From Apodospora peruviana (lineage: Eukaryota; Ascomycota; Sordariomycetes; Sordariales; Lasiosphaeriaceae), in NCBI GenBank assembly GCA_033439685.1, contig JAUEDM010000008.1:868001-932000 (forward strand): 64,000 nucleotides of DNA, given 5' to 3'. The translations under genes and the position numbers were made by a program. A model generated the notes under the pieces. The model was given only the letters and a program-made list of their open reading frames with translations. It was not told where the DNA came from and did no database searches. Below are positions 22,552 to 34,449 of this stretch, piece by piece (the stretch's first letter is position 1; each line of letters starts with the position of its first letter).

Positions 22552-24755
22552 TCAACCTGCCGACTCCAGTTCTAACTTCCTTGCTAGATTGTACATTGGT
22601 AATCTTCCCATATCCATCAGCCAGCTCAGGATCCTTCTCGTTTGCCGTGTAGCTGGGGGATCAATGCCCTGTAAGCCAGAGTAAAAATCCCGTCGAGTCC
22701 GAATATCTGCTCTCTCCCATCTTCAAGTCAATGATGGAGCCAAACACCATATGACTAGGTGTTCGACAGTTTCACGGCCTTCATCGCACTCGCAAAAAGT
22801 CGGTGGTTCCCCCTGTCCAGGCTGCAATTGTTATAGCGGATTCTTCTACCGCTGTTGGTCTCTGTGGCCCGGCGGCTGCTCGTCAGCCTCTTTTGTCTCT
22901 CCTCAACTGGAACCTTTGGTACAGTTTGACGCAGGTCTTCGTGAACTATGCTACCTGGGGTCTTCCTTCCCCCTTGGCCATTGTCAAGGGTGGGCTGTTT
23001 GGAGCCGGGCTTCAAAGTCTGCTAATCGTTTGTTCAAATCCAGATCCAACGGTAGTACCCATGTCTCGGTTTCTAGATTGCAAATCGGCGTTGACTTGAA
23101 GGCTCCTGCTACTACTCGTAGGCTTTTATTCTGGGCCTTTGTGAGTGCTTTGGTGATTCCTCTCGTCGCCGGCTCACCCCCCCTTTCTAGTAGGGATGTG
23201 GAATGACGATGCGCCGTAGGCTATTGCTGACCGAATGCACTTAGAGTACACTTCCCGTGCTTTGGCCAGTCCTAGTCCCCATGTTTTTGCTGCAATCCTT
23301 GTCAGTGCAAAGTTTTGAGTTTTCATCTTCCGTTCCACTGCTCCAAGATGAGCCTTCCAGTTGAATTTCCAGTCCAGCCAAACTCCTAAGAATCTAGCCG
23401 AAGCTGTTGGCTTCACTGGAGTGGTGCCTCCTCTTGGTTGTGCAACATTTAGCTGGTCAGTCCACTATTTTAGTCCCTTGTTGAAGTGGATTAGCTCGCT
23501 CTTTTCTAGGCCAAAGACCATTCCTCGAGTGTGTGCCCACCGCAGGCATGTCTTCCAGGCCGCTTCCAGCTGTCTAACGTTTGCCTCTGGCTCTCGGCCA
23601 AAGACAAGGAGATTGGTATCGTCTGCGAATCCCACTATTGACAGATGGGGATGTTCTTCTTTTAACTGCTTGTAGAGAGAAGCAATGTAGAGAATAAAGA
23701 GAACTGGAGACAGTGGGGAGCCCTGAGGGACTCCTGCTCGTACTGCTGTTGGGGTAGCTGTTTGGCCGTCGAGTTGGCTTCTGCGGCCTGTGTGATCTTG
23801 TTGGCCACCACTGACTCTATCACCTTCGCTAGGGTTAGTAGTAAAGCAATAGGTCAATAGCCTCCTGGTGTCTGGTATACTGCAGGTGCTTTCCCCATCT
23901 TTGGTAGGACCACGGTCTTTGCTCTCTTGAAGCGGTCTGGGAACCACCCTAGCTGCAAGCATCTTGTAGCTAAAATAGCTACCACGATAGCTAGCGGTTT
24001 CCCGCATGCCTTCAGGAGGCCTGTAGGAAGCAAGTCTTCGCCTGGTGCTTTCCAGGGACTGGCCTTACTTATTGCTTCTGCCACTTCGTCTGGCGTTACT
24101 CTTTGGGCCATCTCAAATCCTGGCTCCCACTCAGTCAGAAAGGTCTGGTCTTGAATGTCGGTTAGGTTAGCTGGCGGGTTTGGAAAGAACTTTTTGGCTA
24201 GAGCCTCTGCCTTCTCGCTGTGTTCTGCGGCTACCGTCTGTCCTGAATAATCCTTGACGCTGGCAACCTCGGAGGTTCCGGTGGCTGGAAACTCTTCAGC
24301 CTAGCCCATCTTTCAAGGCTCCACATCTTGTCTGGCTTTTTCGCCTCGCTCGCTTCCTGGACCGCACTCCTCCAGGCTCTCGTTTTGGCTTCATGAATTG
24401 TTCTCGAAAGCTCCTTGAGCCTTTCGTTATGTTCTTCCCGGTTGTATTCGGTACGGACCTCTCTGGCCAGTCTCTCGGCTCTCCTTGCCTCTCGGTTAGC
24501 TTCTTCCACCTCCCGAGTCCACCAGGGAGAACTGTAGCCGCGATTCTCCTTCCGTGGAGGCGTACTTTCCTCCGCAACCCAGGTCAGCCAGTCGACTAAA
24601 TCGTCAAAGGCCTTGCTAAGGCCCTTTATAGTCTTAATCCTAACTGTTAGGCGGTTTGGCCCCGGATCCGTTAGACCGATGGTCTTGTAGAGCAGCTCTG
24701 ACTCTGCCTCTACTCTCTTCTTGTTCATCTTCTTCCAGGACCAGCCGGTTTCTCA
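22552..24755 (-). mobile_element. LINE remnant A (Tad-like RT, no RNase H)
   Basis: Read on the minus strand, a degenerate non-LTR retrotransposon ORF2 with stops and frameshifts. From ~24728: linker, then RT motifs SPWKAPGEDLLPTGLL (~24055), RAGVPQGSPLSPVLF (~23740) and FADDTNLLVFG (~23620, the catalytic box), then RFLGVWLD and LYLNKRLADFEARL. The C-terminal zinc knuckle CECDEGRETVEHLVIWC lies near 22770 and a stop at 22552. The 5' part with the endonuclease is missing, the usual 5' truncation. There is no RNase H between RT and knuckle, so it belongs to a different lineage from the fragment at 30905. Confidence 0.85.
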
Positions 24756-25425
24756 ATATATGTACCAGGACCAAGTCAAAAAGATTCTCAAACGTGGTTT
24801 CTTAGTCACCACGCATCCATCCTCAATGTGGCCATTCTAGCCACTTCCACAAGCCACACTTTGAGGACCTCCAGCCATACCTTCTTGGCCAACCAGCACA
24901 AACCAGGCCCATCGACTGCCTTTTCATCATAGTCATAGAAACTCCGCCATTTTACTGTTGTGAAATCCCTTTCTGTGAAAATCACCCAGCGACGGCCCAT
25001 CTGTCGTCTCTATATTGAGCGCTTTTGCCCGCGACTGGGTATTGCGTAGTTGACTTGTGTATGTAATTGTGGGGCAGCTGACTCTCTTGGGGGGCGTGCC
25101 GCTATAGCCAAAGTCAATGGACACTGCGAAGTTGTAGTTTGTCGTTGTGATCGGGCGCCTGCTCGGCCCTGAGGGTGTTATGATCGATCAAGTTTGGCTT
25201 GACAGTGATAGGGTCCACTGCTCTCTTATCTCTACCGAGAAACTTGTCGATATTGAACTTTGCGAGTATTAGGTTGCCCGTCTTAATGCAAGGCATGTCT
25301 TGCATTTGATTTTCTCGCCACCGGCTTGTTGAGCCCATGGTTAAACCCGACCCAAACATCGCATTCAGATCCGGTTGTTCCCGTGAGGAGGAAAAAGTCC
25401 GCCGGTCTTGTTTCCCCAAACTGAC
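24756..25425. other. Island filler between LINE remnant and HeLo-like gene
   Basis: Minus-strand ORF pieces (25419-25114, 25124-24933, 25000-24806) look partly protein-like (for example VKWRSFYDYDEKAVDGPGLCW) but match no family known to me. Probably decayed coding or transposon sequence, and the 3' flank of the gene at 25426. Confidence 0.35.
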
Positions 25426-27533
25426 CTACACACCCCTGCTCCACGCCGTCAGGAAATCCTCTACGGGCTTAACAACCCCCTCCCAAACGGCCTGCACAAA
25501 GGCCCGGCTCGCCAGGTCGGGAGCGCCTTCAAACGAGCAAAGAATACACCGCCGTATAGCATCGGCTATCCCGTAGCCAAACTCCTCCTCGGTCCGTTTC
25601 TGCCACCGCATTGCGGTACACAAATCCGTCGCGTCATTCGCTGCCCGGGTCTTGGTGCTAATGTACTCGTCGCGCCACGGTTGGTTCTCCAGCTTGTCCC
25701 CGTACATTAATTCCAGAACAAAAACACCCGTGTTGAAGAGCATGGCCCGTGTCGCTTCCGTTGACGTCGTAGCGTCTATGGCTGATCCGAGTGGGGCGAG
25801 AAAGGCGTCGTCGCGGGAAGCAAATGGGAGCAGAATTGTTGCGGTGGAGCTGACTGGATTAGTGAGTGCCGCTCGAAGGAAGTTGCCGGTCATACAACGG
25901 TCCAATCTCCGCTGTTGGGAAAACCACGGGGTGGGACCGAAAACGAGCAACGTGGTGAGCATGGAGAGACAGGCACGCATGCGAGCCTCGCGGCTAGGCG
26001 TGTTGATAATGAAGAGGTTGAGACTAGCCATTTCCGCGATGGTCATGGCGTGGGGCGGATAGGCGTGTAGCGATAGGCGGGTCGTTTGGTCAAGGTTTAG
26101 ATATCCTAGTTGTTTGCTGTCTTTGAGCGTTTCACTATTAAGTACGTCGCAGAGGTTTGTAATGGGACCTCGGTCCTGTGAAGGTGTTTTGGGTGCATTG
26201 GAAACGGCTGGCTGGTTCGTGGAGGCAGCGTCATGGCCGGCGAACTGGACTCGACGAGCTCCCGGTGGCATGGATGATGGAAGGCCAGGAGGACTCGCAA
26301 CTCTAGTCAGAATTATACTGGTTAGCAATTCCTACATCCTTTCTTGGGGAAGGTGGCTGCAGACCTTTCAGACGACCCGGAGGATTTTTTCCGTGAGTGT
26401 TGCAACAGTCTTCGAACGGATAGGCTGGAGAGCAATGTGTCCGTCCGCAATTTCTCGGGCTCTTTTGGCGTCTCAATTGCTGATGTGGAAAGAATGAGGG
26501 TCTGCATGGCATTTTTGCCTTTCCATTTCAACTTCCGAAGGTGATTTGCGATCGTCAACTTTGTCCTGAGCTCGGTCACTGCTTCTTGTTGGGACGGAAG
26601 CTTGGCACTGGTTGCTTGAGGCACTTCCATTGGGGTTTCCAAGGGTATGACCTGGACCCGCACGTCCGTGTCCTTCGAGACAAGAAGCTCAAAGCAGAGC
26701 TCGGGATAGTCTGTCCTGTCTGAGCTGTACTGCCCGACTGCAAGGGCGAAAGGATGGCCACCGGGGCAACGGCAGGACCACTGAATCGGTAGACTTTTCC
26801 ACATTGCCGTACCATAGCGCTGGAAGGCCAAAACAGGCTGTACCGCCTTGCTACTATTCGATCGCTTTATCATCGTAGGGGGTGACACGGTAGTCCCTGA
26901 GGCCATGTGAGAGGCTCGATCGAGAAAGGCATACAAGGCCGTGTTCTTATCCTTGACCCGGTCAAGAAGTTTGTCCTTGTCGTGTAAGAAGCTGAGCCTG
27001 AGCCGAAACATCTCGCGCTCCAGCATGTCCTGTCGACTCTTCCCTCGACCTGTCGGGGTAAAAATGAAAATCTAAGGAGGCAACGAGTTATGGTCAGAGG
27101 TCCCGGCACGTTATAGTGGGATGATACATACCCCATTTTGGATACATAGTAGCCGGTGCAGGCCATCCAAAGCTGAGCGGATGCTCTCCATTTCCTTGAC
27201 AAACCAGCTGTAGTAGCGAGATTGGATGGCGGACCTGAGCTCGGCCTGGATATCTGGACGAAGCCACAATGCCCGATCACGGCCCTCGAGAAGCCTCTCC
27301 TTTACGGCATCGTCTATGGGCAACAGACTTAGAAGAATCTCGAGGTTTTGTGAGAAGGCGATGTGTTCCCGCTCGATGGCGCTCACCAGGTCTTCGAACT
27401 CAATTTCGAACTGCCACCACGTCTTCAAGTCGCTGAATGCACCTCTCAAGCCCGACGCCGCCTCGCAAAAGATTGGAAAGGCGCCCAGGACCACGCCCGC
27501 AATCTCAAAGCCAGACATTTGCGTCGAGCTCAC
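25426..27533 (-). CDS. HeLo-like N-terminus plus DUF7580 protein (NLR/cell-death-associated family)
   Basis: 661 aa from three exons: 27533-27132, 27071-26365, 26302-25426. The start MSSTQMSGFEIAGVVLGAFPIFCEAA is the typical opening of fungal prion-inhibition/HeLo-like proteins (an alternative Met is at residue 6). A helical domain follows with WWQFEIEFEDLVSAIEREHIAFSQNLEILL. The second half fits DUF7580, with QRYGTAMWKSLPIQWSCRC, LCDVLNSETLKDSKQLGYLNLDQTTRLSLHAYP, and MLFNTGVFVLELMYGDKLENQPW, the degenerate kinase-like end block. In fungi such proteins occur next to NLRs and in heterokaryon-incompatibility loci. Here it is divergent from a C2H2-ULD_2 gene with a 244-bp shared promoter. No frameshift, so apparently functional despite transposon-derived surroundings. 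Confidence 0.8.
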
Positions 27534-27777
27534 GGCAATAAGACGCGCGGGTTCTTTTGGGGAGATGGCTTGGAGTTGATGCTTCCGGATTGTCGTTGAC
27601 GGGAAATCTTATCGAGCCCGAGAGCGGGGTAGCAATGAGCGAAATCAGGTGAGTGATTGGTGATTGGGTCAATCGCCCGCATTAGATGGGAGGTGGGGGG
27701 GAAACACCTCATCGCAACTTCCAGTTTCCAACTTGAAGTGCCCAAGACCTCAGACTGCTCCTCCGCACTAGCGAGCC
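27534..27777. promoter_or_regulatory. Shared 244-bp divergent promoter
   Basis: Only 244 bp separate the start codons of the HeLo/DUF7580 gene (minus) and the C2H2-ULD_2 gene (plus), the shortest divergent gap between two complete protein genes here. Coordinated expression is a reasonable inference. Confidence 0.5.
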
Positions 27778-30067
27778 ATGGCTTCAAGTTCTCCTTCACA
27801 GGCTTCAATTTCGGAAATATGCCAAGCGTGCAGCTCCGGATTTGACAATATCATTTCCGCATTACTCGATCCTTCGCGCACTCCAAGCTGGGAAGCCGGT
27901 CGTTTCGCAAAGCTGCAGAGTCGCTCAACCTTTCTCTCGGCTGTTGAGGACTGCCGAGGAAGATTCCGCGTCTGGTCTTTCAACCTCGGAGCCCATCAGC
28001 CTGTCGATTCTCAAAAGTCGCTGGATTTCCGGCTTCGCGATGCGCCGCGTATGCGAGACAGCGTCGTACGCGTGCTCCACAGGCTGGTGGGCATGGTTGC
28101 AAGAGGTTGGTACCTCCCATTACGAAGAGAAAAGTTGCCCATGTTAATCTCAATCCAGCATCGGTATTGACGGCCGATGACTCCTCCATTAGAAGCATCA
28201 AGCACATCACCCTCGACAGCGAAGGGGATGGTCCGACCGACGAACTCTCAGCTACATCACTTGGTATTCGGTCATGCCTTGATCATCTTTTCTCCATCTC
28301 CATCCTCATTCGCAGGCAAAGACCGAAAGGACGCCTCCCCTCTACCACTTCTGGATTTGTCCCCGTGGAAAGCTCGCTTGATATCACTGGTGTCTGGGAC
28401 AAGTTTCCCAAAGTCCGACGGGAGACACCGTGGCTCGCTCAGCGGCTTGGCAATGCCATTGGCCAGAGGCGCCATGTCATCCAATATCGGCAGGAACATA
28501 GACAGAACCTTGCCGACATATCCCGGAATCCCGAAACTCTGAAGGCTGACGCAAAGAGCACCATAGCAACCACTTTCGTGGAGCATCCTAATTCGGCGAA
28601 CGACCAAGTCAGTCTTGCGGATAAGCGAACGAGTTTTTATACCTTTGCCACTTCGTTCATGAGCAGTAGGAGCCAGGATGTGGAAATCGGACATAAAATA
28701 CCCGACCTAGACAGGCTTGTGCTAGACGGAGTGCAGCTAGCTTACGGTACTCCATTCGAATGTCCGTACTGCAGGACAATTCAAATGGCTCGAAATCAGG
28801 TGGAATGGAGGTAAGGAATCCCTCACGCCTTTCCGTCAACACTAGCTAACTCATGCCCTCGCCCCAAAGACGTCACGTCTTCTCCGATCTACAGACATAT
28901 ATCTGCACCTTTGAATACTGCCCCACATCAACTCGCCTCTTCCCCACCCGTCGCGAGTGGATGGAGCACGAGCTGGCGAAACACAGGCGACGATGGGTTT
29001 GCATCTTCTGCAACCCTAGAGTCGTCGAATATGACAGCGAGGAGCAAATCAAGCATCATTTACAATCTTTGCATACACAGTCCTTCATAGCAACCCAGCA
29101 AGATCTGATTCTCGAGGCCTGCGAGCGCAACCAGCATGAGTTTCCCCGGGGATCATGTCCTCTGTGCGACGAATGGGACATGCCACGCTCAGACGTGACA
29201 GCTCCTGCATCGAGAGATGCCAAGCGGTTTTATCGGCACCTTGGACATCACTTGCAGCACCTGGCCCTTGAAGCCCTGCCATTGCACATTGAAGGCCTAG
29301 ATGTAGAGGATGTGAGCAATGAATCAGAGGCAGAGGGGCGAAGCCAAAGGGAGTGGACAGATGATAGTGACAATGGCTCGGCCGGCCCAAGCGAAGCGGA
29401 CGGCGCAAACGAAGCAGAAGGCACAGACGAAATCGATAAGAATTCAATGCGGGGCTCCCTTGAACGTTATAGAACGTTAAGCTTGTCGTCATTACATGCA
29501 TCCTCGTTAGACATTGATCTCGTTCCAGCAGAAACCTCTAGAACGGTTTATGATGTTGCTGATTTGAGGAGGGGGTCAAGCCCCATAAGCTGGCGAAGTC
29601 GTGGCGAAGAATCTGATGGATGGGCGGAAACAGCGGCGCAGGCGATATGGAGGGCTGCAGGGGATGAGAGACATGTTGACGCTGGTTCAAAAGCGCGTCT
29701 CCGGGAGGTGGCCAAGTTACAGGAGGAAGAAGATCCGAGAAAGACAGAAAAGGCACCGATTAGGTTTAAAGACGCAGTTGGGAGGAAGTTCAGCCTTCCC
29801 TTCCACCTTGTTCAAACGTGGGAGGGCATGGAGGATCTGGTGAAGCAGGCCTTCCTTCACCTTGATCATGTTATCGTTCCCCATGTACAGGAAGGTCACT
29901 ACGATCTAGTCGGCCCGAACCGGGAGATCATCTTGCCTAGCGTGTGGGAAAAGGTGATTGAGCCTGGATGGTCTATTACTATGCATATGTGGCCTATGGA
30001 CGAGGCGCCGCCGCTGAGGAACCAGCCCCCAAAACCACCTGCACCGCGAGAACTGCTGCCACGGTGA
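27778..30067 (+). CDS. C2H2 zinc-finger protein with C-terminal ubiquitin-like ULD_2 domain
   Basis: 725 aa from three exons: 27778-28105, 28159-28810, 28870-30067. The N-terminal part (SEICQACSSGFDNII ... FRVWSFNLGAHQP ... LDFRLRDAPRMRDSVVRVL) is the conserved opening of fungal acuF-like C2H2 proteins. A cysteine/histidine region follows: FECPYCRTIQ, YICTFEYC, RREWMEHELAKHRRRWVCIFC, HHLQSLHTQ, CPLCDEWD, RFYRHLGHHLQHLALEALP. The C-terminus (APIRFKDAVGRKFSLPFHL ... GHYDLVGPNREIILPSVWEKVIEPGWSITMHMWPM) is the ULD_2 ubiquitin-like domain, ending in a proline-rich tail. Both modules recur in fungal NLR-linked proteins. An acidic low-complexity linker (~165-205) separates them. Intact; likely a signalling or adaptor protein. 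Confidence 0.85.
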
Positions 30068-30904
30068 CGGATAGGTCCACGAGGAGGTGGCAGGTCGGGT
30101 CCGTAGGGAAACTACCGTCCTAGTCACAGGCATGACCCCCGACCAGGTGGATTGAGCAATGTTAAGACTGGCTCACCTCCTCCCATCCTTGAATGGCTCG
30201 GCAGACCATCCGAACCAACACCAGGGACGTCAGCAGCAAGTACATCATGGCTTTATCTGGCAGCGAAAGTGATGTTGAGAACAACGAACGGGACGGAAAG
30301 GTTGGCTTCAACTTGGGACGTTTTGTGCCCAGCAAATTTGCCAAGATGAAGTCGTAGAAGCGTTCTAGGTCAAGGAAGGAAAAGACCGATGACTACCACT
30401 CGGACGGTTATACTATTTGATGTCTTACGGTCCTGATGTATTTATTTCTATGGTCAACCACTGGTGGCTACCGGCGTCACGGTCGGTAGCCTGACCAATC
30501 GAGACGTCTTGTACGTGGTCACGATGTACAATTCTGTGTTTTCCTTTGACATCACCACTGGATTGAACGATGCAAAACCCACCCGAGATCTTCTGTGGCG
30601 GCATGGAGTCCTTCAATTCAAGTTCGCAACTGGCGATTGGGCCATCGGGAGATGAGAAGAGGGAAAAGAACCAAGACGAGGCGATGTACAAGGACATTGC
30701 ATGGGAGGTCGGTATTCTGTTATGGGTTAGTTCCCGGCCTTATAAGTTTGCTTGTGCATTCGAAGAAAAAGAGTAAGTTTAGTGGCAAACGCATATGAGC
30801 CAGATCCCAAATTTAACTTTTCCAATATCCCGTGAAGAGTGATATCGTCCTGAGTCCCACATATCAGGGCCAGCGCTAGCCTTAATCAGGGCTAAAACAG
30901 AGTC
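30068..30904. other. Island filler
   Basis: No gene recognised. A short open stretch ends in FNLGRFVPSKFAKMKS (stop ~30357), which might be coding debris. Short ORFs up to 30798 have no family match. Confidence 0.35.
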
Positions 30905-32080
30905 TTAGGCCTCTCCAACGTCTATAACGACGCCTACTAGGGCAAGAGGCGTCGCGGCAGGCACTCTCTTCAAAAACACAACCAAGATACAAGTGGCGGC
31001 GTCTGAGTTTATCAACTTTGACAGACCCATTCTGGTTCCACAGCGGTTCACCCCGGGGAGCAAGATCGACCCCACGGGCGGCCTGTCTAAGGATGTAGCC
31101 GCCGAGAACTTCGAGAAGTGGTGGGAAGCCCTGGAACCCACGGCCTGGGTAGTTTTCACCGACGGTTCGAAGGCAGACGACAGCCTTGGCTACGGCTATG
31201 CCATCTTTTGAAGCGGGAAGGAGGAGCCGATCGAGACGGGCTCAGGCGGGCTTAACCCCTGCGCCGTCGCCTTCAACGCCGAGGCCCTCGGCGCCCTTCG
31301 GGGCCTCGAGCGCACCCTACAACTGGCGGACCCTACAGACAATATCTGGGTCTGCGCCGATAATACAGCCGCAATATGGTGCCTTAGAGGCACAGCATCG
31401 AACACATCTCAGAGACATTTCCTGTCATTCCACAAAGCAGTAGAGGAACACCAGGGCGAGATCAACATCAAATGGTCACCCGGCCACAAGGACATTCTCG
31501 GCAACGAGATAGCCGACGAAATGGCCAAGCGGGGCCTGGACGAAGAACCCGACCCTGGCAGTTCCCGACCCTAGCAGGGGTAAGGATGACAATGAGAAAG
31601 AGGCTGAAGCTTTTCAGGGACTCAAGCTGGAACAACATCAAGGGGAAACTCTCGGCTCGCTACCAGGCATGGAAGCTCGACTACAGGCTTAAATGCCCAC
31701 CGGAACTGGAAGCCCTCTCTAGACAGACCTTTCACAGGTATCTAGCGACGAGGACGGGCCATGGCGACTTCGCATGGCACCATAGAAAGTTCAAACACGA
31801 CGACACAGAAATGGACTGCCGTTTCTGCGGGGCGGGAAAAACCCCAGAGCACATGGTGTTCTGCCGCCACAACACACAACAGTTCGGCAAACGGCCCTGG
31901 CCAAGCGACGAAAGAACCAAAACATTCCCCTACACGGACAACGCGAAGAGGGATTACCTTAGTGACCTGATGGACTATCCAGAGGCATTGAGGGACTTCC
32001 TCCGGGAGACGGGGCATTACAGGGAACATGATGAGGACGGCAACTTCGCCGACGATGATTCGACTGTGTTGGATCAGTGA
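30905..32080 (+). mobile_element. LINE remnant B (RNase H and C-terminal zinc knuckle)
   Basis: A degenerate 3' part of a Tad/I-type LINE ORF2. The RNase H domain is readable with its four acidic positions: FTDGSKAD, FNAEALGAL, VCADNTAAI and GNEIADEMAK. After a frame change come MTMRKRLKLFRDSSW..., HRYLATRTGHGDFAWHHRKF and the knuckle CRFCGAGKTPEHMVFC, ending at a stop at 32080. In-frame TGA near 31209 and the frame change show it is dead. The RT portion is absent. Opposite in orientation to LINE remnant A and from another lineage. Confidence 0.85.
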
Positions 32081-32909
32081 GTATTGAGTCTTGTTTCGAC
32101 ATGGTGCCTACTACGCGGTTGCCGAATTACCGGCAGCCCCTGAGCCTGGAGGGGTACTCAGCTCATCATGTCTATGTCGAACAGGTCAGCCAAAGCGGGG
32201 CTCACCGGGTTAGGTAAGTGAAGACTTGGGACTCCGGTAGTGTCTACGGGGCCAAGATCAAGACGACCAAACGGCGGGGGTGCAAGGTAAGTATAGAAGG
32301 GGGTCTCGGCATTTCAGGGGCACATCACGGAGATCAACCCACGGCCAGGGGGTCAGGGCCAGGGGGTCAGGGCCAGTAGCTGGGCTATCCAGAACGGGCG
32401 CTACTGATCTGAGAGCCGGTCACCGAGATGTCCAAAAACGTCAGGGCTAGGCGGGGGAAAAACACAAAAACATGGGGGTTTTTGGATCTGGATCTGATTT
32501 GGGACGGAGTTTGGGACATTTTCTTTATATTGGGTATGAGACTTAAGGTCTCCGGTACATACTTTCCACTTTCCTTTGTCTGCAAGGGGCTATACCCCGA
32601 GCTTGAAACCGAACTGGCCATCAAGGCCGTCGAACTGCCCCCGGGCGAACAAGAACTGCAGTCAATAGGCTGACAGGAAGGGATAACTCCCCTGGTGACG
32701 TTAGAACGCCACTGTAAGCCCCACGAACGGAGGTGGTGGTAACAGCGTACAAGGCAGCGCAACACTGTCGAAAGCTTTTGAGCTTGAATTGCTGTACGGG
32801 CACACCATGTATCTAAAATAGCTACATAGTAGGTAGGACCTGGCTCAGCACGACCCTACACGCTATACAGCGTATCTGGTCCGTGAGTACTATGTGTCGC
32901 AGCCCCGGT
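32081..32909. other. LINE 3' flank and filler
   Basis: Probably the 3' UTR of LINE remnant B, then non-coding sequence. A 14-bp unit (ggccagggggtcag) repeats ~2.4 times at 32343-32376. No gene seen. Confidence 0.4.
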
Positions 32910-32911
32910 CG

Positions 32912-33395
32912 TTAATTGCAAACAACAACAACAACTGTTCGGAAGTTGTCCTCGTCCGGGCTCCACTTGGTGCTGAAACGGGTATCCTTATTCTGCCCAA
33001 TATAGTGCGCTGCAACTCGGTCCTTATTTATTGGAACATAGGCAAGGACTCTCGGCCGGGTAGCCGTATAGCATTGAGTAAGAATCATAGGGGCTAATTG
33101 GACCCTCTGACGCTCATCAGCGAATATTGACTGATCGTGGATCCAGTGGTGGTGAAGGATGAGATAAATATCGTCGACATTCAGTACTGGTTTGTCTTTG
33201 GTTGTTGTGTCCAGTGCATATGATAATGTAAGATGGCCTGTAATAGACTGGAGTGATATTAGCATTTACTTCGTATGCTGATATTCTTTCAATACTTACA
33301 TTGAGGATTTCAGAAGCGGCTCCTTGGTCGAAATCATGTTTTATGGATTTCCGATAAATCATGAAAAACTCTCGTTTATATTCTAGTATTGAATG
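32912..33395 (-). pseudogene. DUF3435 (Starship-captain-type tyrosine recombinase/FluG-domain) remnant
   Basis: On the minus strand two segments joined by a plausible intron (GTAAGT donor near 33300) read LEYKREFFMIYRKSIKHDF...SEILN and then KPVLNVDDIYLILHHHW, FADERQRVQLAPMILTQCYTATRPRVLAY. This is the DUF3435 pattern: VDDLxLLLxHHW followed by ERQRVQLALILLLxAYTxxRPGAL. DUF3435 tyrosine recombinases mobilise the giant Starship elements of Pezizomycotina. The reading frame closes upstream at a TGA near 33400 and at 32912, so both the N-terminal part and the catalytic C-terminal half are missing; it is a relic. It lies ~1 kb inside the right copy of the 110-bp repeat, transcribed towards the island. 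Confidence 0.65.
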
Positions 33396-34449
33396 TCACG
33401 GCCGTCATCAAGGATCGATGGACGAACTCATCAATTGGGCGCTATCAACGAAGATTCTAAACTGCAGAGGAAAGGGAAGAAAAGAACAATCCTTGGAGCG
33501 CGAAGCGCGACAAGCTTCATCGTGGGGTGGGACCCCTTGACCTTCGTTGCTCCTGATTGGTCCTAGTGGCTGAGTCTCCACACCGTTCCCAACGATAGCT
33601 CTGCGGGGCGGCTGGGAGGCATGAAACAAGGGTCTGGGAGGGCTTGGTCCTCACATTGAACTTCTTTTTCTGATCTTCGGGAATGTATCAAGCATCCTGT
33701 GACGGTGGCCGCCTAGAACCCCACCACTAGACTAGAAACCACTTTCCAAAAGGAAGCCAGAATACGAAGGTTACCAAACCTTCGTACACTGTGGGTTATA
33801 TAGGCCGCCGTCATACATCCCATCGAAAAATGTCATGATGTCTTCCTTTTCTGCTACCTTCATAAACTCATGCGGGTCAATAGCCTCGGCATCGCTTAGG
33901 AATTTGCAATGTCTATAATTTGATAAGCAATATAACCAGATCTATTAAGTGTATTCAGATAACGTACTGTATCCACCTGCTGTTAACAATATTATATTCA
34001 CCATTGTCGCCGGTGCATGGTCTTTTATCGATGATCCCTCTTCGACATGTTGTTTGCGTCTTTCTGGTAGCAAGTGGGCATTTGTTGAACACGCCGCCTT
34101 GGCTCCGGTATAGTCATTCTTGATGCTGAGGGCTTAGGGGTTCAGGGGTGAAGTTGACATGAGGACATGTGGAGGTCTCACATGGTGATTAAGGCGCGAG
34201 GCCATTATTTAAGTTATCGAATCAGCTGCATAACGACCTAGTAATCTGACTTTGCCGCATTGCCTCTAACCGTTACTACTCTTGCCACACTCAAGTTTGA
34301 TCAGCTCGTTTGGGGCTCTGGTAAGTTAGACACAAGGGGCGTGCACTTGTATACCGTTGTTAGCGGCTTGTAACCGCCGGTTTAGATAACTTCTTAAATT
34401 TTATTTTCTGTTTCCGGTCTTGTCAAGCCAGCCGATAGCTGCCCCACTA
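33396..34449. other. Non-coding sequence inside right island border
   Basis: No gene recognised. Short ORFs only. Probably decayed element sequence. Confidence 0.4.

Noticed and set aside
22552..32080. A single LINE split by an inversion, because LINE A (minus) has RT and LINE B (plus) has RNase H and inverting the segment between them would bring them together.
   Set aside because: LINE A has its own C-terminal zinc knuckle and stop without RNase H, so it is complete at its 3' end and of another lineage.
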